A stretch of DNA of 57,420 nucleotides from Actinomycetota bacterium (GTDB lineage: Bacteria > Actinomycetota > Actinomycetes > Streptosporangiales > Streptosporangiaceae), in the NCBI GenBank assembly GCA_003164955.1, contig PLRW01000126.1, forward strand, positions 1 to 57,420, in the 5' to 3' direction. Below the pieces are notes generated by a model that was not told where the DNA came from, searched no databases, and was given only the letters and a program-made list of their open reading frames with translations. Shown here piece by piece: positions 1-7,340 of this stretch. Made by a program: the position numbers and the translations under genes. Every line of letters starts with the position of its first letter. The first letter of the stretch is position 1.

Positions 1-433
1 CGCCGACCCGCAGGTAGACCAGGTCGAGATGGTCGACGTCGAGTTCGCGGAGGTTGTCCTCCACCAGGCCGCGCAGCTGGCCCGGGGTGGCCTGCAGGGT
101 GGGGGTGCCGTCCGGCCCGAGCATCGGGCCGACCTTGGTGGCGATCACCAGGCCGGCGGGATAGGGGGCCAGCGCCCGGCGGACCAGCTCGTTGGCGACG
201 ACGTCACCGCGCCGGTAGAAGCTCGCGGTGTCGATGTGGTTCACGCCCAGCTCGACGGCGCGGCGCAGCACCGCGATCCCGTCCTCCGGGTCGCGGACCG
301 GGCCGGTGAAGGTCCCGGTGGGCAGCCGCATCGTGCCGAAGCCGAGCCGTGCGACGGGCAGGTCGCCGCCGATCGCGAAGGTGCCGGAGGCGGCGGCGGG
401 CTGGCTGGTGTTCGTTGTGTTCGTCATGCTCAT
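1..433 (-). CDS. Aldo/keto reductase, N-terminal part (runs off window start)
   Basis: Reading the minus strand from ATG 433 (or the second ATG at 427) gives about 144 residues before the window edge. They look like the start of an NADPH-dependent aldo/keto reductase: LGFGTMRLP near residue 31, then VELGVNHIDTASFY, which contains the family's catalytic Asp and Tyr, then VIATKVGP and LRELDVDHLDLVYLR, the usual TIM-barrel strands. The substrate cannot be told. It is divergent from the LuxR-type regulator starting at 520, so the 86 bases between them should hold both promoters, and the regulator may control it (inference). The 3' end is outside the window. Confidence 0.85.
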   Translation of the reverse strand, partial: MSMTNTTNTSQPAAASGTFAIGGDLPVARLGFGTMRLPTGTFTGPVRDPEDGIAVLRRAVELGVNHIDTASFYRRGDVVANELVRRALAPYPAGLVIATKVGPMLGPDGTPTLQATPGQLRGLVEDNLRELDVDHLDLVYLRVG

Positions 434-519
434 AGCCTGCCCCGGCCCCGTGGCCGCGGCGAGGAGCTGGCAGGTTGCTGCCATTTGGCGGTCCTGGAGA
501 CGGCTGGCAGACTGGACGG

Positions 520-1185
520 GTGGCTGATGACCAGACCAGCACGGTGCGCGGCGACGCGGAGCTCATCGCCCGGGCGGGGCACTTGTTCGACGCGGTGCAC
601 GAGGAGTTCGTCTGCGCGGCCCGCGACCTGGCCACCTGGTCGCAGCCGGAGGCCCGGTCCGCGGTCGCCCGGCGGGTGCTTGCCCCCGGCACGGACAGCT
701 TCACGGTGCGCAAGCTGTGGAGCCCGCTGGCGCTGGCCGACGAGGCGCAGCGCGCGCACCTGCGGCGGCTCGACGCGGCGGGCGCGCAGGTGCGGATCAG
801 TTCCGCGCCGCTGCCGCACGAGACGATCATCCTGGACCGGCGGGTGGCGATCCTGGCCGGCCAGCCGTCGCCGCTCGGCCGCGAGTACACGGTGACGACG
901 TCCCCGGTCCTGGTGGGCGGGGTTTATTCACTGTTCACCGCCGCCTGGGAGGCGGCCATCGACCTCGGCGCCTGCCTGCGCGGCGAGGTCCCCGAGCTCG
1001 CTCCCGAGGCCCGGGAGATCCTGCGGGCGCTCGGCGCGGGTCTCACCGACGAGGCGGCCGCCCGGCTGCTGGGCACCTCGCTGCGCACCTACCGGCGGCG
1101 GGTCGCCGAGCTGATGGCCGCGCTCGAGGCCGGCTCCCGCTTCCAGGCCGGGGTGCGGGCTGGCGAGCTCGGCCTAGCCCACTGA
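520..1185 (+). CDS. LuxR-type HTH regulator with PLD/TrmB-like N-terminal domain
   Basis: 221 residues from GTG 520 (VADDQTSTV); an upstream ATG at 475 in the same frame would run into the divergent promoter, so I prefer GTG. The N-terminal two thirds (SFTVRKLWSPLALAD, VRISSAPLPHETIILDRRVAIL, SPVLVGGVYSLFTAAWEAA) resembles the phospholipase-D-like effector domain found in many actinomycete one-component regulators. The C-terminal 55 residues (APEAREILRALGAGLTDEAAA, then LGTSLRTYRRRVAEL) form a LuxR-family helix-turn-helix. No phosphoacceptor receiver domain is present. The ligand is unknown. The divergent aldo/keto reductase is the obvious candidate target. Confidence 0.8.
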   Translation: MADDQTSTVRGDAELIARAGHLFDAVHEEFVCAARDLATWSQPEARSAVARRVLAPGTDSFTVRKLWSPLALADEAQRAHLRRLDAAGAQVRISSAPLPHETIILDRRVAILAGQPSPLGREYTVTTSPVLVGGVYSLFTAAWEAAIDLGACLRGEVPELAPEAREILRALGAGLTDEAAARLLGTSLRTYRRRVAELMAALEAGSRFQAGVRAGELGLAH

Positions 1186-1528
1186 CGCGGCCACCACGGC
1201 GACGAGCCTTGCTGCCGCGCTGCGGGGTGGCTGCGACGGCCGGCCCAGCGTCCGGCACACTCACCCAGTCGGTTTCCTAGACCCGCCGAGTCCGCCACAC
1301 CCGATCGAGGTGCAGCGTGAGGACAGGGCAACACCGCCCAGAGAAACGAGCACCGTGCGCTTCCTATGAGCCGGATGACGCTGTCCGAAGCCCCCCGTGC
1401 GGCCCCCGTCGTGCGCTACGTAGACCCGGGCTGGGCGGTCCGGTGCTGATGGCCGCCACTCACGCGGTCAGTGCGTCGGTGTAGTCGATAAAGGTGGTGG
1501 TGGGCCCTACAGGTTAGGGTGGAGGACC
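1186..1528. other. Gene-poor stretch holding fragments of other genes
   Basis: No complete gene. At 1257-1280 the plus strand reads TLTQSVS followed by TAG, the typical last residues of a family of secreted actinomycete proteins. The surrounding bases (about 1249-1312) are similar, in inverted orientation, to about 5230-5295. A 28-codon reading frame at 1366-1450 ends inside the 77-bp repeat at 1427-1503. GGAGG at 1521-1525 is the ribosome site of the next gene. Confidence 0.6.
1427..1503. repeat. 77-bp direct repeat, left copy (3' ends of two convergent genes)
   Basis: Identical to 3557-3633 except for one base (T at 1444, C at 3574). In the right copy the segment spans the last 7 codons of the 67-residue plus-strand gene and the last 14 codons of the minus-strand antitoxin gene. 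Here it is a relic without the bodies of those genes. The two copies bracket the LLM oxidoreductase and asparaginase genes. Confidence 0.9.
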
Positions 1529-2317
1529 GTGACAGCTTCCGTAAGCCGGCCTGTTCGCGTGGGCCTGCAACTGCAACCGCAGCACGCCGCCTACAAGAAG
1601 ATCCGCGACACCGCCGCTGAAGCGGAGGAGCTCGGCGCCGACATCGTCTTCAACTGGGATCACTTCTATCCCCTGTACGGCGATCCGGACGGTAAGCACT
1701 TCGAGTGCTGGACGATGCTCGGCGCGTGGGCGGAGTCGACCTCGCGGGTCGAGATCGGCGCGCTCGTGACGTGCAACAGCTACCGCAACCCGGAACTGCT
1801 CGCCGACATGGCGCGCACCGTCGACCACATCAGCGACGGCCGGCTCATCCTCGGCATCGGCTCTGGCTGGTTCGAGAAGGACTATGCCGAGTACGGCTAC
1901 GAGTTCGGCACCGCGGGCGGGCGGCTCAACGACCTGGCCGAGGCACTGCCGCGGATCGAGTCGCGGCTGGGCAAGCTGAACCCGCCACCCACCCGCAAGA
2001 TCCCGGTGCTCATCGGCGGCGGTGGCGAGAAGAAGACGCTGCGCCTCGTCGCCAAGCACGCCGACATCTGGCACACCTTCGGCGACCCCGAAGTGGTCGA
2101 GCGCAAGGCCGGCATCCTGCGGCAGCACAGCGCCGATGTCGGCCGCGACCCGGCGGAGATCGAGATCTCCGTGGGTGTGAACGGCAGCCCGGACGAGCTC
2201 GGCCCGACGCTGCGTTCCCTCGGCGTCTCGCTGTTCACGGTCGGCGTCGGCGGCCCGGACTACGATCTGTCCAAGCTCCGCGACTGGATCGCCTGGCGCG
2301 ACGCCCGGAACTCCTGA
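1529..2317 (+). CDS. LLM-class F420-dependent oxidoreductase
   Basis: 262 residues from GTG 1529, with GGAGG 4 bases upstream. A luciferase-like TIM-barrel protein: VGLQLQPQHAAYKKIRDTA at the N terminus, then VFNWDHFYPLYG, the strand SRVEIGALVTCNSYRNPELLA, and DGRLILGIGSGWFEKDYAEYG, the LLM motif for cofactor contact. PVLIGGGGEKKTLRLVAKHAD follows, again typical of mycobacterial and streptomycete F420-dependent members. Substrate unknown. It lies 12 bases upstream of the asparaginase gene, so the two are probably cotranscribed, and both lie between the 77-bp direct repeats. FMN instead of F420 cannot be excluded from sequence alone. Confidence 0.85.
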   Translation: MTASVSRPVRVGLQLQPQHAAYKKIRDTAAEAEELGADIVFNWDHFYPLYGDPDGKHFECWTMLGAWAESTSRVEIGALVTCNSYRNPELLADMARTVDHISDGRLILGIGSGWFEKDYAEYGYEFGTAGGRLNDLAEALPRIESRLGKLNPPPTRKIPVLIGGGGEKKTLRLVAKHADIWHTFGDPEVVERKAGILRQHSADVGRDPAEIEISVGVNGSPDELGPTLRSLGVSLFTVGVGGPDYDLSKLRDWIAWRDARNS

Positions 2318-2329
2318 GTCACGGCACTG

Positions 2330-3343
2330 ATGACCACCAGCCGTCCTTCGCCTGCGCGAGTAGCGGTGTTCTCCCTCGGCGGTACCATCGCCATGGCCAG
2401 GAAGGCAGGCGACAGCGGCGGAGTTGCCCCGGCGCTGACCGGACGCCAGCTTTTGGAGGCGGTGCCGGGGCTGGCGGGCATCGGCGCCTCTGTCGAGGTG
2501 CATGACTTCCGGCAGGTACCCGGCGCGTCCCTGGCTATTGGCGACATCGCCGAGCTGGCCGCCGCGATCACGAAGCAGGCCGCAGCGGGCGCGGTAGTGA
2601 TCCAGGGCACGGACACGATCGAGGAGACCGCGTTCCTGCTTGACCTGTTGCATGCGGGCGAAGAGCCCATCGTGGTGACGGGAGCGATGCGCAACCCGAC
2701 TATGGCCGGACCCGACGGCCCGGCCAACATCCTCGCCGCCCTGCAGGCGGCAGCCAGCCCCCTGCTGCGCGGCCTGGGCTGTGTGGTCGTCTTCGCCGAC
2801 GAGATCCACGCCGCCCGGTTCGTCCGCAAGACGGATGCCACCGGTATCACCGCGTTCACCTCCCCGACGACAGGGCCGCTCGGCCGGATCGTCGAAGGAC
2901 AGGTCCGCCTCCTGGCCCGTCCCGCAGGGCGGTTCACGCCGCCTGCACCCGACCTGTCCAGGCCGGTGCGCACCGGCCTGATCACCATGACCCTCGGCGA
3001 CGACGGTGAACTCCTGCGAGCAGCCGCGGGCCGCTTCGACGGCCTCGTCGTCGCCGCGTTCGGCGCCGGGCACGTCCCCGCCGTCACGCTTCCCGCGCTG
3101 GACGCCCTCGCCGGGCAGATCCCGGTAGTCCTGGCCTCCAGGACAGGCGCTGGACCGGTGCTGGCCGCCACCTACGGTTTCCCGGGCTCCGAGCAGGACC
3201 TGCTCCGTCGCGGCCTGATCAGCGCCGGGTTCCTCGACCCGCTCAAGGCCCGGCTGCTCCTGCACGTCCTGCTGTCCGGTGGTGCCGCCCGCGAGGAGAT
3301 GGCGGGCGCATTCCAGGCGGCGGGCGGGTACGGTCAGCCGTGA
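2330..3343 (+). CDS. ansA: L-asparaginase
   Basis: 337 residues, a normal length for bacterial type I/II asparaginases, which hydrolyse L-asparagine to aspartate and ammonia. The first catalytic Thr lies in GGTIA (residues 17-21), and the second triad Thr and Asp in QGTDTIEET (92-100). [19 protein letters not shown] matches the region after the active site, and [16 protein letters not shown] the subunit-contact region. I see no signal peptide, so a cytoplasmic enzyme is likely. It follows the LLM oxidoreductase by 12 bases. ATG 2330 has no strong Shine-Dalgarno, suggesting some coupling to the upstream gene. Confidence 0.9.
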   Translation: MTTSRPSPARVAVFSLGGTIAMARKAGDSGGVAPALTGRQLLEAVPGLAGIGASVEVHDFRQVPGASLAIGDIAELAAAITKQAAAGAVVIQGTDTIEETAFLLDLLHAGEEPIVVTGAMRNPTMAGPDGPANILAALQAAASPLLRGLGCVVVFADEIHAARFVRKTDATGITAFTSPTTGPLGRIVEGQVRLLARPAGRFTPPAPDLSRPVRTGLITMTLGDDGELLRAAAGRFDGLVVAAFGAGHVPAVTLPALDALAGQIPVVLASRTGAGPVLAATYGFPGSEQDLLRRGLISAGFLDPLKARLLLHVLLSGGAAREEMAGAFQAAGGYGQP

Positions 3344-3375
3344 CTTTCCCGACGACGTAAGGACGGCGACCGCAG

Positions 3376-3579
3376 ATGCACAGCCGCGAGCTGACCACGG
3401 GCCCGCTCTCATCGTGGTATGCACAGCGGGACGCGGGGGAAGCTGGCCAACAGTCCTCCGCTGAGCTTGACGAGCACGTGATGCCTTCCGGCCAGATGGG
3501 CACGTTCGTGCGCGAGTACCGCGCGGAGTTGGGGAGCCCCGAGCACCGCGAGCGCGCGGGCTGGGCGGTCCGGCGCTGA
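3376..3579 (+). CDS. Small protein of unknown function (67 residues)
   Basis: An ATG-started frame with high third-position G/C (MHSRELTTGPLSSW...). It contains MPSGQMGTFVREYRAEL and ends in GWAVRR. I do not recognise the family. It is convergent with the antitoxin gene: the two stop codons are about 10 bases apart, and the last 7 codons lie inside the 77-bp repeat. A 27-residue frame at 1366-1450 ends in nearly the same residues (GWAVRC). It could be a truncated remnant rather than a functional gene. Confidence 0.4.
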   Translation: MHSRELTTGPLSSWYAQRDAGEAGQQSSAELDEHVMPSGQMGTFVREYRAELGSPEHRERAGWAVRR

Positions 3580-3633
3580 TGGCCGCCACTCACGCGGTCA
3601 GTGCGTCGGTGTAGTCGATAAAGGTGGTGGTGG
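3557..3633. repeat. 77-bp direct repeat, right copy
   Basis: Matches 1427-1503 at 76 of 77 positions. It carries the 3' ends of the convergent 67-residue gene and of the antitoxin gene. The intact copy of the antitoxin is on this side, which makes this side the probable original and the left side the derived copy. Confidence 0.9.
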
Positions 3634-3943
3634 CCTGGCCGAAGTCGGCGACCAGGCGGAGATGGCCGCCGATGGCGGTGACGTAGGCGGCGATGGACTC
3701 GACCTGCATCTTCTCGACGTCCCCATGTTCCATCTTGGACACGCGGGCCTGAGAGACGCCCATCGCCTGGGCGACCTCGGCCTGGGTGAGGCCGCGCTGC
3801 TTGCGCATCTGCGCAAGGTGATAGCCGACATCGCGGGCGTGGCGGGCTTCGCGGGCGGCGGCGCGGCGGACGGGGTCGTCGATGCCGGGGTCGTCGCGGC
3901 GGCGCTCGTCGAGGGTGGTGTCCCACCGGTAGTGCCGGGTCAT
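3590..3943 (-). CDS. HigA-type XRE antitoxin
   Basis: 117 residues. The helix-turn-helix lies at about residues 48-75 (MRKQRGLTQAEVAQAMGVSQ, then ARVSKMEHGDVEKM), followed by a short beta segment VTAIGGHLRLVADFG, as in HigA/XRE antitoxins. ATG 3943 overlaps the toxin stop as ATGA (3940-3943), so translation is coupled, in the HigB-then-HigA order. It probably binds and neutralises the toxin and represses the promoter at 4309-4334. Its last 14 codons are duplicated at 1427-1503. Confidence 0.85.
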   Translation of the reverse strand: MTRHYRWDTTLDERRRDDPGIDDPVRRAAAREARHARDVGYHLAQMRKQRGLTQAEVAQAMGVSQARVSKMEHGDVEKMQVESIAAYVTAIGGHLRLVADFGQATTTFIDYTDALTA

Positions 3944-4302
3944 CGGATCTCCTCGGGCGGTGTGGCGAGAAAGCGGGCGTAGCGGTCCTCGGCGAGCTTG
4001 ATGGCTTCGCGGTACCAGCGGGTCCAGTTCCCCGCCTTGTCCCCGGCTACCAGCAGGACTGCCTGGCGCTGCGGGTCGAAGATGAACAGGATCCGGATCT
4101 CGGTTCGCCCCGCGGATCCGGGCCGGAGCTCTTTCAGGTTGTGCAGGCTGGATCCTGTGATCCGGTCTGCCGCCGGGCGGCCTAACGCCGGGCCCCGCTC
4201 GGCCAGCAGTTCGACCGCGTCCCGGACGAGGCCGGCGCTGAGGTCGTCGAGGGCCAGATACCAGTCGTGGACTTCGGGGACCAGGATGATTTCCCAGCTC
4301 AC
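3940..4302 (-). CDS. HigB/RelE-type toxin (phage Gp49-like)
   Basis: 120 residues from GTG 4302. The fold is RelE/HigB-like: WEIILVPEVHDWYLALD at the start, an alpha-helical middle (VRDAVELLAERGPALGRP), then LKELRPG...EIRILFIFDPQRQAVLLVAGDK, the beta-sheet core of ribosome-dependent mRNA interferases of the Gp49/HigB class, and a basic C-terminal helix WTRWYREAIKLAEDRYARFL. It is the first gene of the pair. There is no room for a ribosome site: a TATAAT hexamer ends 6 bases upstream of GTG, so the transcript is probably leaderless. Confidence 0.85.
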   Translation of the reverse strand: MSWEIILVPEVHDWYLALDDLSAGLVRDAVELLAERGPALGRPAADRITGSSLHNLKELRPGSAGRTEIRILFIFDPQRQAVLLVAGDKAGNWTRWYREAIKLAEDRYARFLATPPEEIR

Positions 4303-4308
4303 TCTCCG

Positions 4309-4334
4309 ATTATAACCTGGGAGTTAAGCCAGGT
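4309..4334 (-). promoter_or_regulatory. Leaderless promoter and operator-like palindrome of the higBA pair
   Basis: On the minus strand a perfect TATAAT (4314-4309) lies 6 bases before GTG 4302, the spacing expected when transcription begins at the start codon. Directly upstream, ACCTGG and CCAGGT (plus-strand 4315-4320 and 4329-4334) form an inverted repeat with an 8-base centre in the -10/-35 spacer, a natural position for antitoxin autorepression (inference). Confidence 0.6.
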
Positions 4335-4504
4335 CGGCATGGTCGGCGAGACGCGCAGGCTGAGGTTAGACGGGAATCCGCGGCACCGTGGGATCGATGC
4401 GGGCCACCTCACCGTTGCCGACCTCATCCTGCAGGCGGGCAGAGCTTCCAGGTCAGCGGGCAGGCGCGTACTCGGTATTCACTGAGTGATGGTAAGCGCA
4501 GGAC
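4335..4504. other. Intergenic stretch, no gene seen
   Basis: About 170 bases between the toxin promoter and the 3' end of the secreted-protein gene. A frame at 4267-4485 exists but has no family features and overlaps the toxin promoter, so I do not call it. Confidence 0.5.
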
Positions 4505-5183
4505 CTAATTCTTCCCGGGCCCGAGGGCTCTGCGCCTGCGGGATCGTGAGTATCTCGACAGGGCGAAGACGAGGACGATCACGAGGACGGCCGCCTGGAT
4601 AATGATGAGCAGGCGCGACCACAAGGATGAGCCCGCCAGGCGGGTCCCGAACTCGACGGTTGCCTGGGCGCTGACGACGGTGAACCCGCTTACCAGCGTC
4701 ACGTTGGCGTGCCAGGGGCCGTCCGGCAGCCCCTTGCCCGGCGCGAAGGTCATGTTCCCTGCCTGCCCGGGCGCGAGGGTGATGATCGCCTGCTCTCGGT
4801 ACGGGCCCGCTGTGCTCCCCCCGGGGCCGTCCGTCAGGCTTGCCTGACCGCTCAGGTCGACGGCCCGCTCGCCGGTGTCAACGACGTGGGCCACGATCAC
4901 GGGGCGGCCGCTGGCCGACCGGTGGCCGGTCAGGGAGGTGATGGCGAAAGTGGTCGGGGGGGGCGCCGCCGGGGCCGACGGCGAGGTAGATCCGCATGCC
5001 GACCCTGGCCAGCTCGATGATGTTGACGCCGCCGGTTTCCCGGGCGGGTGCGACGTCGAGAAGCCGGACGCCGAACTTCTGCGGACCCACCGGGCCGGCC
5101 GACGTTGCCGCGAAGGCGGTAGCGGCCGGGACCGCGACCCCGGTCGCCGTCAGCAGAATCAGCGTGCTGAGCAGGCGGCGCAC
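4505..5183 (-). pseudogene. Secreted, membrane-anchored surface protein split by a frameshift at a run of eight C
   Basis: The 5' frame from ATG 5183 starts with a clear signal peptide (MRRLLSTLILLTATGVAVPA) and continues VRLLDVAPARETGG, MRIYLAVGPGG. At 4956-4963, eight consecutive C on the coding strand, the protein passes to another frame: TTFAITSLTGHRSASGRP, then a beta-rich domain (ADVTL-like FTVVSAQATVEFGTRLAG), one membrane helix (LLIIIQAAVLVIVLVFAL) and a basic tail RYSRSRRRR. Joined, it is about 225 residues and resembles DUF916-like/WxL-interacting surface proteins (moderate confidence). A sequencing error, a true mutation or phase variation all fit. Confidence 0.65.
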
Positions 5184-5263
5184 GGTGTTCTTCCTTTCCC
5201 TGGGCTGCGTTGTCCCGCGCCTCCCGCCGCGCTCCGATCCGGCCGTAGCGGATTCGGCCCGGT

Positions 5264-5290
5264 CTAGGAAACCGATTGGGTGAGCGGGTG
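5264..5290 (-). pseudogene. 3' remnant of a secreted-protein gene (ends LTQSVS)
   Basis: Minus-strand codons HPLTQSVS and TAG. The same ending occurs at 1257-1280 on the plus strand. It lies 80 bases upstream of the split secreted-protein gene, in the same orientation, as if it were once the upstream gene of an operon. The body of that gene is missing; an oppositely oriented fragment begins at about 5296 instead. Confidence 0.45.
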
Positions 5291-5295
5291 CCGCC

Positions 5296-5549
5296 TACTG
5301 CCGATCCCGCTGACCAATATCTCGTACTGGTCCGGGCCGGCGACGGCGACCACGGGGACGGGCACGTTCACGCCCGGGCAGCTGACCGCGGGCAGCGCGG
5401 TGACGCTAACCGGACCGCAGACCGTGTTCAGCGCGACTACCGCCAGCGGCGTCAACTCGGCGTCGTGGAACCCCGCGCTGTCGGTCCTGGTGCCCGCCGG
5501 GGCGGTGGCCGGCACCTACACCGCCACGATCACGCACTCGGTGTCGTGA
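5296..5549 (+). pseudogene. C-terminal fragment of a secreted WxL-like protein
   Basis: The plus strand reads about 84 residues: LTNISYWSGPATATTGTG, TFTPGQLTAGSAVTL, SASWNPALSVLVPAGAVAG, and the end TYTATITHSVS with TGA 5549. This pattern matches the C-terminal half of secreted beta-sandwich surface proteins common in filamentous actinomycetes (WxL-like; family recalled, not searched). No signal peptide, start codon with ribosome site, or N-terminal domain precedes it, so I call a 5'-truncated gene. The possible ATG at 5280 lies over the inverted remnant. Confidence 0.55.
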
Positions 5550-5932
5550 CCAAATTTTCCATTTGCGCGGTGCGGCGCTGGGTATTTTCGGCGCGGCTGT
5601 GCGGTCGGCCGCGGGCATGACCGGAATAGAACGCAGTGCCAATATAGCAGGACGTATTAACGCTGGTTCCTCGCGCGTTTCTTTCCGCCACACTCGCCAG
5701 ACCTGTCCCACCTAATGGCTGGTCAGAGCGTTAACTATTAGCATTTGTCTTATTTGCCGCATTGCGTAGGTAAGGCGATAACTTTTGCCGGAACCGCCTA
5801 TTAGTGATCCCGTTGGTGATCCAGATGTTTTCCATAGGGCGGGAATATAATTATGTTGCGCTGACCTTGTTCACCTGTCCCTGATGGCCGTCTGCCCCGA
5901 GGTCGGCCGTACGGTTAATGGAGGTTTCCGCG
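5550..5932. other. AT-richer leader of the exopolysaccharide locus
   Basis: About 380 bases without a gene and clearly lower in G+C than their surroundings. TATAAT occurs at 5846-5851 on the plus strand, about 85 bases before the first gene, and is a candidate -10 element; no convincing -35 is seen. GGAGG at 5920-5924 sits 8 bases ahead of GTG 5933. Confidence 0.5.
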
Positions 5933-7327
5933 GTGCCGACCGTCCCCGAGATCATCGTGAGAATGCGCGCTGCGGTACCGGAAGGCAGGCAGCGCCTGAG
6001 TCTTTCGGAATTGCGCGAGCTGGGTGATCTGACGCAGGCACTGCTGGCGGCCAAGCCCGGTGCGCTGCGGGAGTACAGCCGGTTCCTGACGATAGGCCAG
6101 CGGAGTATCGGCCTGCCCCGCGCCGAGCTTGAGGCGTCGCTCCCCGGCAAGTCGGTGCTGGTCACTGGCGGGACAGGATGCATAGGGTCGGCGCTGCTGG
6201 CACAACTCGCGAGCTTGCGCCCGCGGCGGCTGGTCAGCGTGAGCCGCGGATGCGCCGGGGGGCCGCGGCTGGACGGTGCCGAGTACGCCTGCGCCGATGT
6301 CAGGGACCTGGGCCGGCTCACCGCGGTCTTCGGCGACACCCGGCCCGATGTTGTCTTCCATTTGGCGGCTCAGCGAGACCCGGGGCTGGCCGAGCACGAG
6401 GTGTACCGCACCGTGACCACGAACGTGCTCGGCACTCGCAACGTGATCGCCGCCGCCGCCCAATGTGGCGTTTCCCAGGTGGTGTTCGCTTCGACCGGCA
6501 AGGCCCTGCGCCCGTATTCCCCCGATGTATACGCCGCCTCCAAGCGGGTGGCCGAATGGCTGGTGTCACGGGCAGCGGCGCGCGGCGCGGCCTCCTACTC
6601 GGCCGTCAGGTTCACCCACGTGGTCGACAACTCGATCATCCATGCCCGGCTGCTCGAGTGGTGCGAGGGCGGCGTGATCCGCTTGCACAGCCCGGATGTC
6701 GCGTTCTATGCCCAGTCCGCGCTCGAGTCGGCTCAGTTGCTGCTCGGGGCCAGTGTGGGCGCGGTCGCCGGTGCGGTGCGGGTGCATGCCATCACCGACC
6801 TCGGCTGGCCGGTGAGCCTGCTGGACATGGCGCTCGGTGCCCTCGCGCGGACCGGTTCTGCCGCCCCGATCTACCTGAGCGGCTATGACCGTGGCTACGA
6901 GGCCGTGCCGTTCCCCGGGTTGTATGACCCGGGGACGGCGGGCGGGGTGAGCCCGTTGCTGAACGCCTTCGAGGCAGCCCGGGCCGGGTGCTCGCTGTGC
7001 CCGGGGGCCGACGCCTTTCCGCTGGAGGTGGCGCCCGTCCCCGGGCTGGCGGAGCGCATGCAGGCGCTGGATGACGTCTGCGCGGGAACGCAGCAGCCCG
7101 GGCCGGTGCGGGCGGCCCTCGATGAACTGTCGTGGTCGTTGCTCGACGGCACCTTGAAGGCTGTGCCGTGCCGGGCCCTGGCCCGGGTGGCGGGGCTGAC
7201 CGCCCCGCACCGCGACAGCCTGCACGCGGAGCACCGGCGACTGCTGGCGGCGATCGAGCATCATGCGGCCGTCGGTGAATCCTCCCTTGTGTTACATCTC
7301 ATTCCTACGACGCTGGGCGGGTCCTGA
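5933..7327 (+). CDS. NAD-dependent epimerase/dehydratase (extended SDR) for polysaccharide synthesis
   Basis: 464 residues from GTG 5933, chosen because GGAGG lies 8 bases upstream; ATG 5918 lacks a site. After about 70 helical residues comes the Rossmann motif VLVTGGTGCIGSALLAQL, then ADVRDLGRLTAVF, VVFHLAAQRDPGLAEHE and the active-site pair VYAASKR (YxxxK). The rest (VRFTHVVDNSIIHARLLEW) resembles CapD/FnlA-type sugar-nucleotide dehydratases or epimerases. A C-terminal 140-residue region of unknown role extends beyond the usual SDR length. It begins the glycan locus and precedes the GH26 lipoprotein gene by 13 bases. Confidence 0.8.
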   Translation: MPTVPEIIVRMRAAVPEGRQRLSLSELRELGDLTQALLAAKPGALREYSRFLTIGQRSIGLPRAELEASLPGKSVLVTGGTGCIGSALLAQLASLRPRRLVSVSRGCAGGPRLDGAEYACADVRDLGRLTAVFGDTRPDVVFHLAAQRDPGLAEHEVYRTVTTNVLGTRNVIAAAAQCGVSQVVFASTGKALRPYSPDVYAASKRVAEWLVSRAAARGAASYSAVRFTHVVDNSIIHARLLEWCEGGVIRLHSPDVAFYAQSALESAQLLLGASVGAVAGAVRVHAITDLGWPVSLLDMALGALARTGSAAPIYLSGYDRGYEAVPFPGLYDPGTAGGVSPLLNAFEAARAGCSLCPGADAFPLEVAPVPGLAERMQALDDVCAGTQQPGPVRAALDELSWSLLDGTLKAVPCRALARVAGLTAPHRDSLHAEHRRLLAAIEHHAAVGESSLVLHLIPTTLGGS

Positions 7328-7340
7328 TAATGGTGACGGG

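Noticed and set aside
1514..3589. Long minus-strand frame of 691 codons opposite the LLM and asparaginase genes
   Set aside because: It is Arg/Gly/Glu-rich without domains and lies antisense to two clearly conserved enzymes; high-GC shadow.
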